Origin: Microglena sp. YARC | Taxonomy: Eukaryota; Chlorophyta; Chlorophyceae; Chlamydomonadales; Chlamydomonadaceae | Length of the DNA: 64,000 nucleotides | Direction: 5' to 3' | Assembly: GCA_022414725.1 (NCBI GenBank) | Contig: CM039464.1 | Coordinates: 18,903,844-18,967,843, forward strand | Shown here: positions 54,125 through 63,962 of the stretch, piece after piece | Layout of the letters: the number at the start of each line of letters is the position of its first letter | How positions within the stretch are numbered: position 1 is the first letter of the stretch | Program-made: the position numbers and the translations under genes | The notes under the pieces: model-generated | What the model saw: only the letters and a program-made list of their open reading frames with translations | Told to the model about the DNA's origin: nothing | The model's database searches: none

Positions 54125-54480
54125 TAAGTTATAGTCCAGGGGTAGCCAAATAGGCAAACGGGACTTGCTCAACCTCGAACAATCAAGATCAACTGAAGAT
54201 TAGCATGATGAATATGTTCATGACATTAGTCATCCTTCACTGCTCATTTGGGGGGGGTCATCAGCACCCTTTTAGTTGGCTTGCAAGGGTGCATTATAGG
54301 TGAAAGGGGCGCCACAGGCATGCAGGAAAGGGTGACGAAGACCCCCTAAAGTTGCAGTACGTCTTTTTAAGCCCTTCCTATCACGGTTGGGCAAGTCCCT
54401 TTAGCCTATTTGGCCTACCCCTGGACTGTAACATACATACATACATACATACATACATACATACATACAAACATACACAC
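54125..54480 (+). repeat. Dispersed repeats: two CAGTCCAGGGGTAG-family copies, the 25.4-kb repeat, (ATAC)n
   Basis: 54125-54195 forward and 54360-54435 reverse copies of the family; 54238-54365 is the relative of 25378-25520; (CATA)n at 54432-54470. Confidence 0.7.
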
Positions 54481-54489
54481 ACACAGTAC

Positions 54490-54622
54490 GTTGGCAATCT
54501 CTCACCTCACCTCAGCGGGGGGGGCAGATTACAAAAACTTCCGACATTGGTACATGACAAAAACTTCCTCCAGCCCCCCCGCCGAAGACCCCCTAAATTT
54601 GCAATACGTCTGCAATCACTCA
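54490..54622 (+). repeat. Copy of the exon end and donor of the minus-strand gene
   Basis: On the minus strand CCGCTGAGGTGAG plus GATTGC, the end of the exon at 54624 with its donor, recurs at about 54497-54521 (CCGCTGAGGTGAGGTGAGAG). AAAACTTCC(G/T)-type sequence between them is also duplicated. Confidence 0.7.
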
Positions 54623-54623
54623 C

Positions 54624-56535
54624 CTCAGCGGTGTCAATATCCTGCAGCCTTGGCAGAGTGTCCAAGGGTGCAACAGAGAGTCCAATCGCGGCGGCCCTTG
54701 ACAAGGTGGCAGCCAGCACATTGGGGGTACTCCACTCAATATCCTGTGGGCATTTTTATATAGGTTTTACAGAATGAGATTTCATTAATGAGTTTTAATT
54801 AATGGGGTTTGCTTCATGAGTTTTCGTTATCGATTTTTAATGAATTGGTTTTACTGAATGAGTTTTTATTAATGAGGTTTACTTAATGAGGTTGAATGAA
54901 TGAGTTTCAATAAATTAGTCTTAATTAAATATGTTTATGAGTGATTACTTGGATGCATTTCTTTATGTATTTTTTGTGTAAATTGGATCAAGTATGCTTT
55001 GGTAAGAATGCATTGATTCGAACGTTAATGTAGGGATTGGCAATATGATATCATATGATATCATGTAATCATACGATATTATACGATATCATGTGATGCC
55101 GGCAGTCTGACTAGGCCGAAGTTACCATTTATATGCAATATCATATGATGCAATTTGTATGATATCATATGATATCATACTCGCCTTTGGTCAACATCAT
55201 ATGATATGCCGGTCCCGTCGTATATGCCCACGTGAACAAGTCTGGCGTGCACCTGCTCCCAACACCCCAACACATACGGTATAATCAAACTGACTCTACT
55301 GCTACCTCCAATTTGAAGAGAGGATCCTGCCAAGTGAATCGTGTATGCCTACCTGAACTAGTCGGGCGTGCACCTGCTCCAAACACCCCAACAAGAACGG
55401 TAGAATCAAACTGACTCTACTGCTACCTCTATTTTGAAGAGAGGATGCTGCCAAGTGAATCGTGTATGCCTACCTGAACTAGTCAGGCGTGCACCTGCTC
55501 AAAACACCCTAACAAGAACGGTAGAATCAAACTGACTCTACTGCTACCTCAATTTTGAAGAGAGGAATCAGAGGATCCTGCCAAGTGAATCGTGTTTGCC
55601 TACCTGAACTAGTCGGGCGTGCACCTGCTCCCTACACCCCAACACGTATGGTATAATCAAACTGACTCTACTGCTACCTTCAATTTGAAGAGAGGAATCA
55701 GAGGATCCTGCCAAGTGAATCGTGTATGCCTACCTGAACTAGTCGGGTGTGCACCTCCTCCCAACACCCCAACACGTACTGTGAAACTGACACCACTGCT
55801 GCCAGCAATATGACAGAGAGGATGTGAAACTGACACCACTGCTGCCAGCAATATGACAGAGAGGATGTGAAACTGACATCACTGCTGCCAGCAATATGAC
55901 AGAGAGGATGTGAAACTGACACCACTGCTGCCAGCAATATGACAGAGAGGATGTGAAACTGACACCACTGCTGCCAGAAATATGACAGAGAGGATGTGAA
56001 ACTGACACCACTGCTGCCAGCAATATGACAGAGATGCTCCTGCCAAGTAAATTGTATTGGCCCACATGGTGCCTACCTGAAACAAATTCTATACCTAGAA
56101 AGTTGTGCCTACCTGGAAAGTTGCCTACCTACAGAAGTTGAGTGCCTGGTAATTGCCTACCTGGAAAGTTGTGCCTACCTGGAAAGTTGCCTACCTGCAA
56201 AAGTTGAGTGCCTGGTAATTGCCTACCTGGAAAGTTGTGCCTACCTGGAAAGTTGCCTACCTGCAAAAGTTGAGTGCCTGGTAATTGCCTACCTGGAAAA
56301 AGTTGTGCCTACCTGCAAAAGTTGAGTCCCTGGAAATTACCTACCTCGAAAAGTTACCTACCTCGAAAAGTTGGGCATGCACCTGCTCCCTACAACCCAA
56401 CAAGTAGTATCCACCATCCACCGCTGGCCCGATCACAACCTGGACACAACGAAATGCACATGAGCAACTATTATATGGAATATACACCACCATTGATTTA
56501 TGGCGGATTTGCATTTGCATCTGGCTAGTCAGATA

Positions 56536-56573
<38 letters not shown>

Positions 56574-56625
56574 CTATTATTATTCTTATTAGTATCATTA
56601 TTATTATTATAATTATAATTATAAT

Positions 56626-56658
<33 letters not shown>

Positions 56659-56715
56659 TATTGTTATTATGTATCATTACTAAAGGATTTTTGTTTCTGT
56701 CTGGCTACAGTCAGA

Positions 56716-56749
<34 letters not shown>

Positions 56750-59629
56750 AGTATTATGATCATTATTATTATTATTGATAATTATTCCTGATTTGTACTT
56801 CCGTCTGGCTACAGACAGATAGGATGAGACCCTTAGACAGTCATACATGGAAGGAGGGTCCGAATCCCTACGGGTGCGCTATAGTGTTTGCGGTCGCCTT
56901 CAACCGCCATGGTAGCACTGTCTAGGTAAAGTAGCAGCCCGTTCTCTATCGCTGAAAGACAGGGCTCACTTAGTCCCACGCCCCACCAGGCGTTATCGCC
57001 CCACCAGGCGTTATCATGCACGCAAGGATAGAACCTTTGAAGAAGGACCTTTCCCCCCCGAGGACGCGTCGCCAGGCTGTCGCTGCATGGGTCTGCCTAA
57101 CTAGTCAGAAATAGCCCCCCGGACCCCAGGGGCTTCGCGCGAAAAGCTGAGAGGAAAAGCTCTGGATAGAACCCAGACAAGCCATGTCAACATTTGAAAC
57201 TGGTACCTCGTCAACCTACAAGGGCTGCCTTCTTTCACCAGTGAATTCCAAACTAACTGCATGGGCAGTTTCTTCTGCTTCTGCTGATGGTGCTAACATT
57301 TGTCCTGGTGCCCTACTGGAGAGAACCCATACAAGCCATGTCACAATCATAAACTGATGCCTCGTCAACCTACAAGGGCTGCCTTCTTTCACCAGTGAAT
57401 TCCAAACTAACTGCATGGGCAGTTTCTTCTGCTTCTGCTGATGGTGCTAACATTTGTCCTGGTGCCCTACTGGAGAGAACCCATACAAGCCATATCACAA
57501 TCATAAACTGATGCCTCATCAACCTACAAGGGCTGCCTTCTTTCACCAGTGAATTCCAAACTAACTGCATGGGCAGTTTCTTCTGCTTCTGCTGATGGTG
57601 CTAACATTTGTCCTGGTGCCCTACTGGAGAGAACCATACAAGCCATATCACAATCATAAACTGATGCCTCATCAACCTACAAGGGCTGCCTTCTTTCACC
57701 AGTGAATTCCAAACTAACTGCATGGGCAGTTTCTTCTGCTTCTGCTGATGGTGCTAACATTTGTCCTGGTGCCCTACTGGAGAGAACCCATACAAGCCAT
57801 ATCACAATCATAAACTGATGCCTCATCAACCTACAAGGGCTGCCTTCTTTCACCAGTGAATTCCAAACTAACTGCATGGGCAGTTTCTTCTGCTTCTGCT
57901 GATGGTGCCAACATTTGTCCTGGTGCCCTACTGGAGAGAACCCATACAAGCCATATCACAATCATAAACTGATGCCTCATCAACCTACAAGGGCTGCCTT
58001 CTTTCACCAGTGAATTCCAAACTAACTGCATGGGCAGTTTCTTCTGCTTCTGCTGATGGTGCTAACATTTGTCCTGGTGCCCTACTGGAGAGAACCCATA
58101 CAAGCCATATCACAATCATAAACTGATGCCTCATCAACCTACAAGGGCTGCCTTCTTTCACCAGTGAATTCCAAACTAACTGCATGGGCAGTTTCTTCTG
58201 CTTCTGCTGATGGTGCCAACATTTTTCCTGGTGCCCTACTGGAGAGAACCCATACAAGCCATGCCAACATTTGAAATTGATATCTCGTCAACTTGCAAGG
58301 GCTGCCTTCTTTCGCAAGTGAATTCCAAATTAACTGCATGGGCAGTTTCTTCTGCTTCTGCTGATGGTGCTAACATTTTTCTTGGTGCCCTACTGGAATC
58401 CAAATGTGCCCGCGAACTGACGGACTCAAGGGGGACTTATAAACATCATGATCAATTATAATAAACAGTCGATAAACTGGACCCCAAGGAATTGTTGAAC
58501 TGATAAATAAATAAATAAATAAATAAATAATTAATTAAATAAATAAATAAATGGTACACCTTATTACGAGGCGTGAGGTTGAAGGGGACAGACCCTTTGC
58601 TTGCACTGGGGCCAACCACCAATTGTTGAACTGATTAATAAATAAATAAATAAATACATAAATAAATAAATACATAAATAAATACATTGATGGTACACCT
58701 TATTGCGAGGCGTGAGGTTGAAGGGGACAGACCCTTTGCTTGCACTGTGGCCAACCACCAATTGTTGAACTGATAAATAAATATATAAACAAATAAATAC
58801 ATAAATAGCATGCCTTATTACGAGGTGTGAGGTCCAGGGGGGCAGCGCGTTTGCTTGCATTGTCGCCAACCACTAATTGTTGAACTGATAAATAAATAGC
58901 ACGCCCCATTGCGACGCGTGAGGTTGAGGGGGACAGCCATACAGGAAGAGATGCTTAGACACACACAACGTCGTACTTGCAAATTTGCACCACCCCCACC
59001 AGCATCCTAACCAACACACAAACACACACAGCCACACAGGAAGAGATGCTTAGACACATACAACATCGTACTTCCAAATTTGCACCACCCCCACCAGCAT
59101 CCTAACCAACACACCAACACACACAGCCACACAGGAAGAGATGCTTAGACAAATACAACATCGTACTTCCAAATTTGCACCACCCCCACCAGCATCCTAA
59201 CCAACACACCAACACACACAGCCACACAGGAAGAGATGCTTAGACACATACAACATCGTACTTCCAAATTTGCACCACCCCCACCAGCATCCTAACCAAC
59301 ACACCAACACACACAGCCACACAGGAAGAGATGCTTAGACACATACAACATCGTACTTACAAATTTGCACCACCCCCACCAGCATCCTAACCAACACACA
59401 AACACACACAGCCACACAAGAAGAGATGCTTAGACACATACAACATCAAAATTCAAACTTTGGCCAACCAACAATCATGGTACTGACCTCATACTGATCT
59501 AGTGCATCAACTAAAGGGATAATTGAATTCTACAATTATAATTAAATCGTCATCTCACCATTGCAAAAGTGTGCATCGCTCTACCACACCACCACCACCA
59601 CCACCACACCACCACCACACAACTGCCCT

Positions 59630-59661
<32 letters not shown>

Positions 59662-60253
59662 GACACACACACACCTCATAATGATATAGTGCTTCCACTA
59701 AAGGGATAATTTAATTCTACAATTATAATTAAATCGTTATCCCACCATTGCAAAAGTATGCAACCTTCTACCACCACCATAAGTGCCCTCATTACCCGCC
59801 CCCCCCCCCCCCCCCCCCACACACACACACAACCCCCACCCCCACCACCACACACACACACACAAACCTCATACTGGTCTAGTGCTTCCGCAGCACTGTC
59901 GATGATGCTGGCACTCAGATCTGGGATGTCCGTGCCAACCACAAGAGCCTGACAGAAGTTGAGGAAGGCAGAGTGGGTGTGGTTAGGGTGTGTGTTGGGT
60001 GTGCAGGGTGGGTGTGGGTAGGTTGGCAGGGTGGGTGTAGGCAATGCAGAGTGGGTGTGGGTTGGGTGTATGTTAGGTCTGTAGGTTGGCAGTGCTGGTG
60101 GTTGTGAGTGTGTTTGTGGGGGCTTCGTGTGGTGGTGGTGGTGATGGTGGTGGTGGTGTAGTGGTGATGATGTAGTGGTGATGGTGGTGGTGGGTGGGCA
60201 AGGGAAGTTGAGGGGTTATATATATATATATCTATCAATCTATCTATCTATCC

Positions 60254-60287
<34 letters not shown>

Positions 60288-61879
60288 AGATTGATATATA
60301 TATATATATGTTCCAAAACATTTACAACGTTCATATGCAGCCCCCTTTCCACAGTTTGACCCACCACGCCCACCACAAGTGTGACGCATCACATCCACCA
60401 TAACTGAAAAGCATCACACTAACACCACGCTCCATCCAGATCCACCACAACCACAACCATAACCATCACATCCACCACATCCATAACCACCACAACTGAG
60501 ACGCAGCACATCAACACCACGCTCCATGCACATCCACCACAACTATAACCACCACAACCACCACAACTGAGACGCAGCACATTAACACCATGCTACATCC
60601 AAATCCACCACAACCATAACCACCACAACTGAGACGCAGCACATCAACACCACACTCCATCCACATCCACCACAACTGAGACGCAGCACATTAACACCAT
60701 GCTACATCCAAATCCACCACAACCATAACCACCACAACTGAGACGCAGCACATCAACACCATGCTACATCCAAATCCACCACAACCATAACCACCATAAC
60801 TGAGACGCAGCACATCAACACCATGCTACATCCAAATCCACCACAACCATAACCACCACAACTGAGACGCAGCACATCAACACCATGCTACATCCAAATC
60901 CAACACAACCATAACTACCACAACTGAGACGCAGCACATCAACACCATGCTACACCCACCACTTTCACCCCCTGCTGCACCCAAAAGGAATGATAATGCC
61001 TGGTGGGGCGTGGTATTAAGGGAGCCCTGTCTTACGGCGGTATGAAAGGGCTGCTACTTTACCTGGACAAAGCTACCGTGGCGGTTAACAGCGACTGCGA
61101 ACACTTAAGTGCACCCATGGGGATTCGAGACCGGCACTTACGTCGTTCTAGGAGCTCTACCATTGAGCCATTCGTTGAACGAGGATCCTGCTGCACATAC
61201 CTTGTATGTATGTCACAGTCCAGGGGTAGGACAAATAGGCTAAACGGACTCGCCCAACCTGCACCTACCTGGTTGCAAACACTCACCACCACCACCAGCA
61301 CTGGCAACCTACATACTTAACACACGCCCTACCCACCCCATGCTGCACTTACCTTGTTGGCTACCTTGGTGCCCACACTCACCACCACCAAGTACCGCCA
61401 ACCTACACACCTAACACACGCCCTACCCACCCATGCTGCACCTACCTTGCTGCCCCCCCCCCCCCCCCCCCCACCCCACCCACCCACCCACCCACACTTA
61501 CCACACCAAGCACCGCCAACCTACCACCTAACAACACGCCCTACCCACCCATGCTGCACCTACCTTGCTGCCCCCCCCCCCCCCCCCCCTCACACACACA
61601 CACACACTCACACTCAGCAGCACTGCTAACCTACACACCTAATGCACGCCCTACACACCCCATGCTGCACCTACCTTGTTGCCTACCTTGGTGCACACCC
61701 ACCACCCACACACACTCACCACAGCAGCATCACCAACCTACATACCTACCACACTCCTACCTACCCCATGCTGCACCTACTTTGTTGACCCCAGGTTTTT
61801 GTAGCAGTTCTTCGAGCGCTTTCTGCATCTTCACCCCAAGATCCGGGGAAGCTGATTGGGGGACGACCTCTAGCACTCC
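54624..61879 (-). CDS. DUF2064/TIGR04282-type glycosyltransferase, four internal exons
   Basis: Minus-strand exons, 5' to 3': 61879-61781, 59948-59868, 56439-56362 and 54743-54624. All are GT-AG, all phase 0 and multiples of three (33, 27, 26 and 40 codons). Joined they follow the family: VVPQSASPDLGVKMQKAL; ALVVGTDIPDLSASI (the G-T-D-x-P-D-L core); VVIGPAVDGGYYLLG; DIEWSTPNVLAATLSRA and a closing LQDIDTAE. This is the GT-A-like fold of radical SAM/selenodomain-associated transferases; the conserved Asp residues of the core and of the PAxDGGYY loop are kept. Substrate and role are unknown. The N-terminal third (with the expected KxPxxGxxKTRL motif) lies beyond the right edge; the last few residues are not found downstream. 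Introns of 1.6-3.4 kb are almost wholly repeats. Confidence 0.82.
54765..55022 (+). repeat. Degenerate AATGAGTTTT-type tandem repeat in the last intron
   Basis: About ten imperfect 20-23-base units such as TTAATGAGTTTTAATTAATG and AATGAGTTTTTATTAATGAG. Confidence 0.65.
55031..55218 (+). mobile_element. hAT-type MITE copy 7
   Basis: TAGGGATTGGCAATATGATA ... GATATGCCGGTCCCGT; flanks CGTTAATG (55023-55030) and CGTATATG (55219-55226), six of eight matching. The interior has the family core GCCGGCAGTCTGACTAGGC. Confidence 0.75.
55228..55790 (-). repeat. About 110-125-bp tandem copies of the third-exon end and donor
   Basis: Five copies; on the minus strand each reads GTTGGGAGCAGGTGCACGCC plus CGACTAGTTCAG|GTAGGC. 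This corresponds to the end of the exon 56439-56362 (GGGAGCAGGTGCATGCCCAA ... GAG|GTAGGT). The copies lack the upstream exon half with GPAVDGG. Confidence 0.75.
55780..56042 (+). repeat. 43-bp tandem repeat, six copies
   Basis: Unit GTGAAACTGACACCACTGCT plus GCCAGCAATATGACAGAGAGGAT, starts at 55823, 55866, 55909 and on. Confidence 0.85.
56085..56365 (-). repeat. Tandem copies of the third-exon donor
   Basis: On the minus strand CAACTTTT(C/G)(G/C)AGGTAGG recurs about ten times after the genuine donor at 56361 (unit of about 17 bases inside larger units of about 62). In the plus strand it reads TGCCTACCTGGAAAGTTG. Confidence 0.75.
56530..56790 (+). repeat. (ATT)n and (AAT)n microsatellites forming palindromes
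   Basis: ATTATTATT tracts at 56538-56570, inverted AATAATAAT at 56626-56658, and again ATTATT at 56717-56750, separated by two copies of TGTACTT(C)CGTCTGGCTACAG-like sequence. Confidence 0.85.
56823..57017 (+). mobile_element. tRNA-derived SINE, older copy
   Basis: B box GGGTCCGAATCC at 56856-56867, then body ACGGGTGCGCTATAGTGTTT, CCGCCATGGTAGCACTGTCT and AAAGTAGCAGCCCGTTC. Ends GGCGTTATCGCCCCACCAGG with GGCGTTATCAT duplicated. The A box is degraded. Confidence 0.65.
57040..57150 (-). repeat. Dispersed repeat shared (inverted) with 32930-33095
   Basis: GCTGCATGGGTCTGCCTAAC and TAGTCAGAAATAGCCCCCCG match the complement of the earlier copy. Confidence 0.5.
57165..58405 (+). repeat. 154-bp tandem repeat, eight copies
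   Basis: Unit contains CTGGAGAGAACCCATACAAG, ACCTACAAGGGCTGCCTTCT and GCTTCTGCTGATGGTGCTAA. The six central units are almost identical; the outer ones diverge (AACATTTGAAA(C/T)TG replaces the middle). Minus-strand open frames of 66-90 codons repeat with it and are not supported as genes; the repeat is inside an intron of the glycosyltransferase gene. Confidence 0.9.
58490..58937 (-). repeat. TTTA-tailed dispersed repeat, four tandem copies
   Basis: Each unit has (AAAT)n, then CACCTTATTACGAGGCGTGA, GGTTGAAGGGGACAGACCCT and GGGGCCAACCACCAATTGTT. Reverse orientation to the 10.6-kb array. Confidence 0.85.
58938..59450 (+). repeat. 95-bp tandem repeat, six copies
   Basis: GAAGAGATGCTTAGACACAT starts at 58945, 59040, 59135, 59230, 59325 and 59420, exactly 95 apart. 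Confidence 0.92.
59455..59867 (-). repeat. Two decayed copies of the second-exon end and donor
   Basis: On the minus strand GCACTAGATCAGTATGAG|GT (59488-59505) and GCACTATATCATTATGAG|GT (about 59673) copy the end of the exon 59948-59868 (GCACTAGACCAGTATGAG|GT). Units are about 185 bases apart and share AATTATAATTAAATCG. Poly-C tracts at 59637-59660 and 59800-59818. Confidence 0.8.
59949..60310 (+). repeat. GGTGGTGG/GGGTGTGGGT-rich sequence and (ATCT)n
   Basis: Degenerate GTGGGTGTGG repeats (59975-60200), then TATATATATATC, (TATC)n and its complement GATTGATATATATATATA, which can fold into a hairpin (60218-60312). Confidence 0.75.
60370..60965 (+). repeat. CACCACAACTGAGACGCAGC tandem repeat, about nine units of 62-72 bp
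   Basis: Unit: CACAACTGAGACGCAGCACA, TCAACACCATGCTACATCCA and AATCCACCACAACCATAACC. Confidence 0.85.
60984..61190 (-). mobile_element. tRNA-derived SINE with both boxes
   Basis: On the minus strand: A box TGGCTCAATGGTAGAGC (61154-61170), B box GGTCTCGAATCC (61121-61132), then the body to GGCATTATCATTCC at 60984. The head resembles the copy at 29996 more than the one at 31539, so the family has subfamilies. Confidence 0.75.
61205..61262 (+). repeat. CAGTCCAGGGGTAG-family dispersed repeat, partial
   Basis: ATGTCACAGTCCAGGGGTAG followed by GACAAATAGGCTAAACGGAC. Confidence 0.7.
61320..61780 (-). repeat. Four or five tandem copies of the first-exon donor region
   Basis: On the minus strand AACAAGGTAGGTGCAGCATG and AGCAAGGTAGGTGCAGCATG (61674, 61560, 61437 and 61345 regions) copy the exon end AACAAA|GTAGGTGCAGCATG at 61781. 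Units are about 115 bases, with CTAACACACGCCCTACCCAC on the plus strand and poly-C tracts in two of them. Confidence 0.8.
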
Positions 61880-63899
61880 CTGGGGTGGGGTGAGGTGGGG
61901 TGGGGGATGGGGTGGTGTGTGTGTGAGGTAGGGTGAGGAGTGGGGTGGGGTGGGTGTGAGGTGAGGTGAGGTGAGGTGAGGTGAGGGGTGGAGTGGGTGG
62001 GTGTGAGGTGAGGGGTGGGGTGGGTGGGTGTGAGGTGAGGGGTGGGTGCATCTTCACCCCAAGATCCGGAGAATCTAATTGTGGAACAACTCTAGCACAC
62101 CCTGGGGGTGGGGTGGGGTGGGTATGGGTGGGAATGTGTGTGAGGTGAGGTGAGGTGAGGGATGGTGAGGGGTGGGGTGGGTGTTGTGAGGTGAGGGGTG
62201 GTAGGGGGTGTAGGGTGAGGTGAGGTGAGGTGGGGTGGTGAGTGAGGTGAGGTGAGGGGTGGTGAGGGGTGGGGTGTGTGTGACGTGGGGTGTGAGGTGA
62301 GGTGGTGAGGGTGTGAGGTGTGGGTGTGTGTGGTGACGTGGGGTGGTGTGTGGTGTGAGGTGAGGTGAGGGGTGGTGAGGGGTGGGGTGTGTGTGACGTG
62401 GGGTGAGGTGTCTGTGTGAGGTGAGGTGAGGGGTGGTGAGGGGTGGGGTGTGTGTGACGTGGGGTGAGGTGTGTGTGTGAGGTGAGGTGAGGGGTGGTGA
62501 GGGGGTGGGGTGTGTGTGACTTGGGGTGAGGTGTGAGGTGTGAGGTGAGGTGAGGGGTGGTGAGGGGTGGGGTGTGTGTGGTGGTGAGGTGTGTGTGTGT
62601 GTGACGTGGGGTGAGGTGTGTGTGTGAGCGTGAGTTGAGGGGTGGTGAGGGGTGGGGGTGTGTGTGACGTGGGGTGAGGTGTGTGTGTGAGGTGAGGTGA
62701 GGGGTGGTGAGGGGTGGTGTGTGTGTGACATGGGGTGAGGTGTGTGTGTGAGGTGAGGTGAGGTGTGGTGAGGGGTGGGGTGTGTGTGAGGTGAGGTGAG
62801 GGGTGGTAATGGGTGGTGTGTGTATGAGGGGTGGTGAGGGGTGGGGTGTGAGTGAGGTGAGGTGAGGGGTGGTGATGGGTGGTGTGTGTATGAGGGGTGG
62901 TGAGGGGTGGTGATGGGTGGTGTGTGTATGAGGGGTGGTGAGGGGTGGTGTGTGTGTGACGTGGGGTGAGGTGTGTGTGTGAGTTGAGTTGAGGGGTGGT
63001 GAGGGGTGGGGTGTGTGTGACGTGGGGTGAGGTGTGTGTGTGTGAGTTGAGGTGAGGGGTGGTGAGGGGTGGGGTGTGTGTGATGTGGGGTGAGGTGTGT
63101 GTGTGAGGTGAGGTGAGGGGTGGTGAGGGGTGGGGTGTGTGTGACGTGAGGTGAGGGGTGGTAATGGGTGGTGTGTGTATGAGGGGTGGTGAGGGGTGGG
63201 GTGTGGGTGAGGTGAGGTGAGGGGTGGTGATGGGTGGTGTGTGTATGAGGGTGGTGAGGGGTGGTGATGGGGCGGTGTGTGTGAGGTGAGTGGTGACGTG
63301 GGTGGTGTGTGTGAGTGATGAGGGGTGGTGAGTGAGTGTGTGTGTATGAGGGGTGGTGAGGGGTGGGTGTGTGTGAGGGTGAGGTGAGGGGTGGTGATGG
63401 GTGGTGTGTGTATGAGGGGTGGTGAGGGGTGGTGAGGGGTGGTGTGTGTATGAGGGGTGGTGAGGGGTGGGGGGTGTGTGTGAGGTGAGGTTAGGTGAGG
63501 GGTGGTGATGGTGGTGTGTGTATGAGGGGTGGTGAGGGGTGGTGAGGAGGGTGGTGTGTGTATGAGGGTGTGGTGATGGGTGGGGTGTGTGTGTGAGGTG
63601 AGGTGAGGTGATGGTGGTGTGGTGAGGGGTGGTGATGTGGGTGTTGTGTATGAGGGGTGGTGAGGGGTGGTGATGGGTGGTGTGTGTATGAGGGGTGGTG
63701 AGGGGTGGGGTGTGTGTGAGGTGAGGTGAGGCGTGGTGATGGGTGGGGTGTGTTTGAGGTGAGGTGAGGTAAGGGGTCTGTGTGAGGTGCGGTGGGGTGC
63801 GGTGGGGTGAGGGGTGGTGAGGGTGGGTTTGGGGTTGGGTGAGGAGTGGGTTGGGATGAGGGGTGGGGTGTGTGTGAGGTGAGGTGAGGTGAGGGGTGA
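61880..63899 (-). repeat. 2-kb GGTGAGGGGTGGTGAGGGG array before the first exon seen
   Basis: Degenerate purine-rich units on the plus strand (pyrimidine-rich on the gene strand). The long minus-strand open frames (His, Pro, Thr, Ser repeats, up to 714 codons) are artefacts. A decayed copy of the exon start (GTGTGCTAGAGTTGTTCCAC ... CTTGGGGTGAAGATGC) lies at 62050-62102. Confidence 0.85.
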
Positions 63900-63962
63900 G
63901 TGCATCTACACCCCAAGATCTAGTGAAGCTGATTGGGGGACAGCCTGTAGCACACCCTGCAT
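63900..63962 (-). pseudogene. Decayed third copy of the first-exon start
   Basis: On the minus strand TGCAG|GGTGTGCTACAGGCTG, then CCCCAATCAGCTTCA and CTTGGGGTGTAGATGC, parallel to the functional exon at 61879 (GGAGTGCTAGAGGTCG ... CTTGGGGTGAAGATGC). AAG to TAG makes a stop, so this copy cannot replace the real exon, but it is nearer to the missing upstream exon. Confidence 0.7.

Noticed and set aside
57216..58339. A gene or zinc-finger-like exon in the 154-bp repeats (ends FTGERRQPL)
   Set aside because: The TGERRQP similarity to zinc-finger linkers is isolated, with no Cys or His pairs, and the neighbouring exons of the glycosyltransferase join without it.
61761..63916. Minus-strand open frame of 714 codons and its shorter relatives
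   Set aside because: Pure translation of the GGTGAGGGGTGG array (His, Thr, Pro, Ser repeats); frames run through introns of a gene supported by real motifs.
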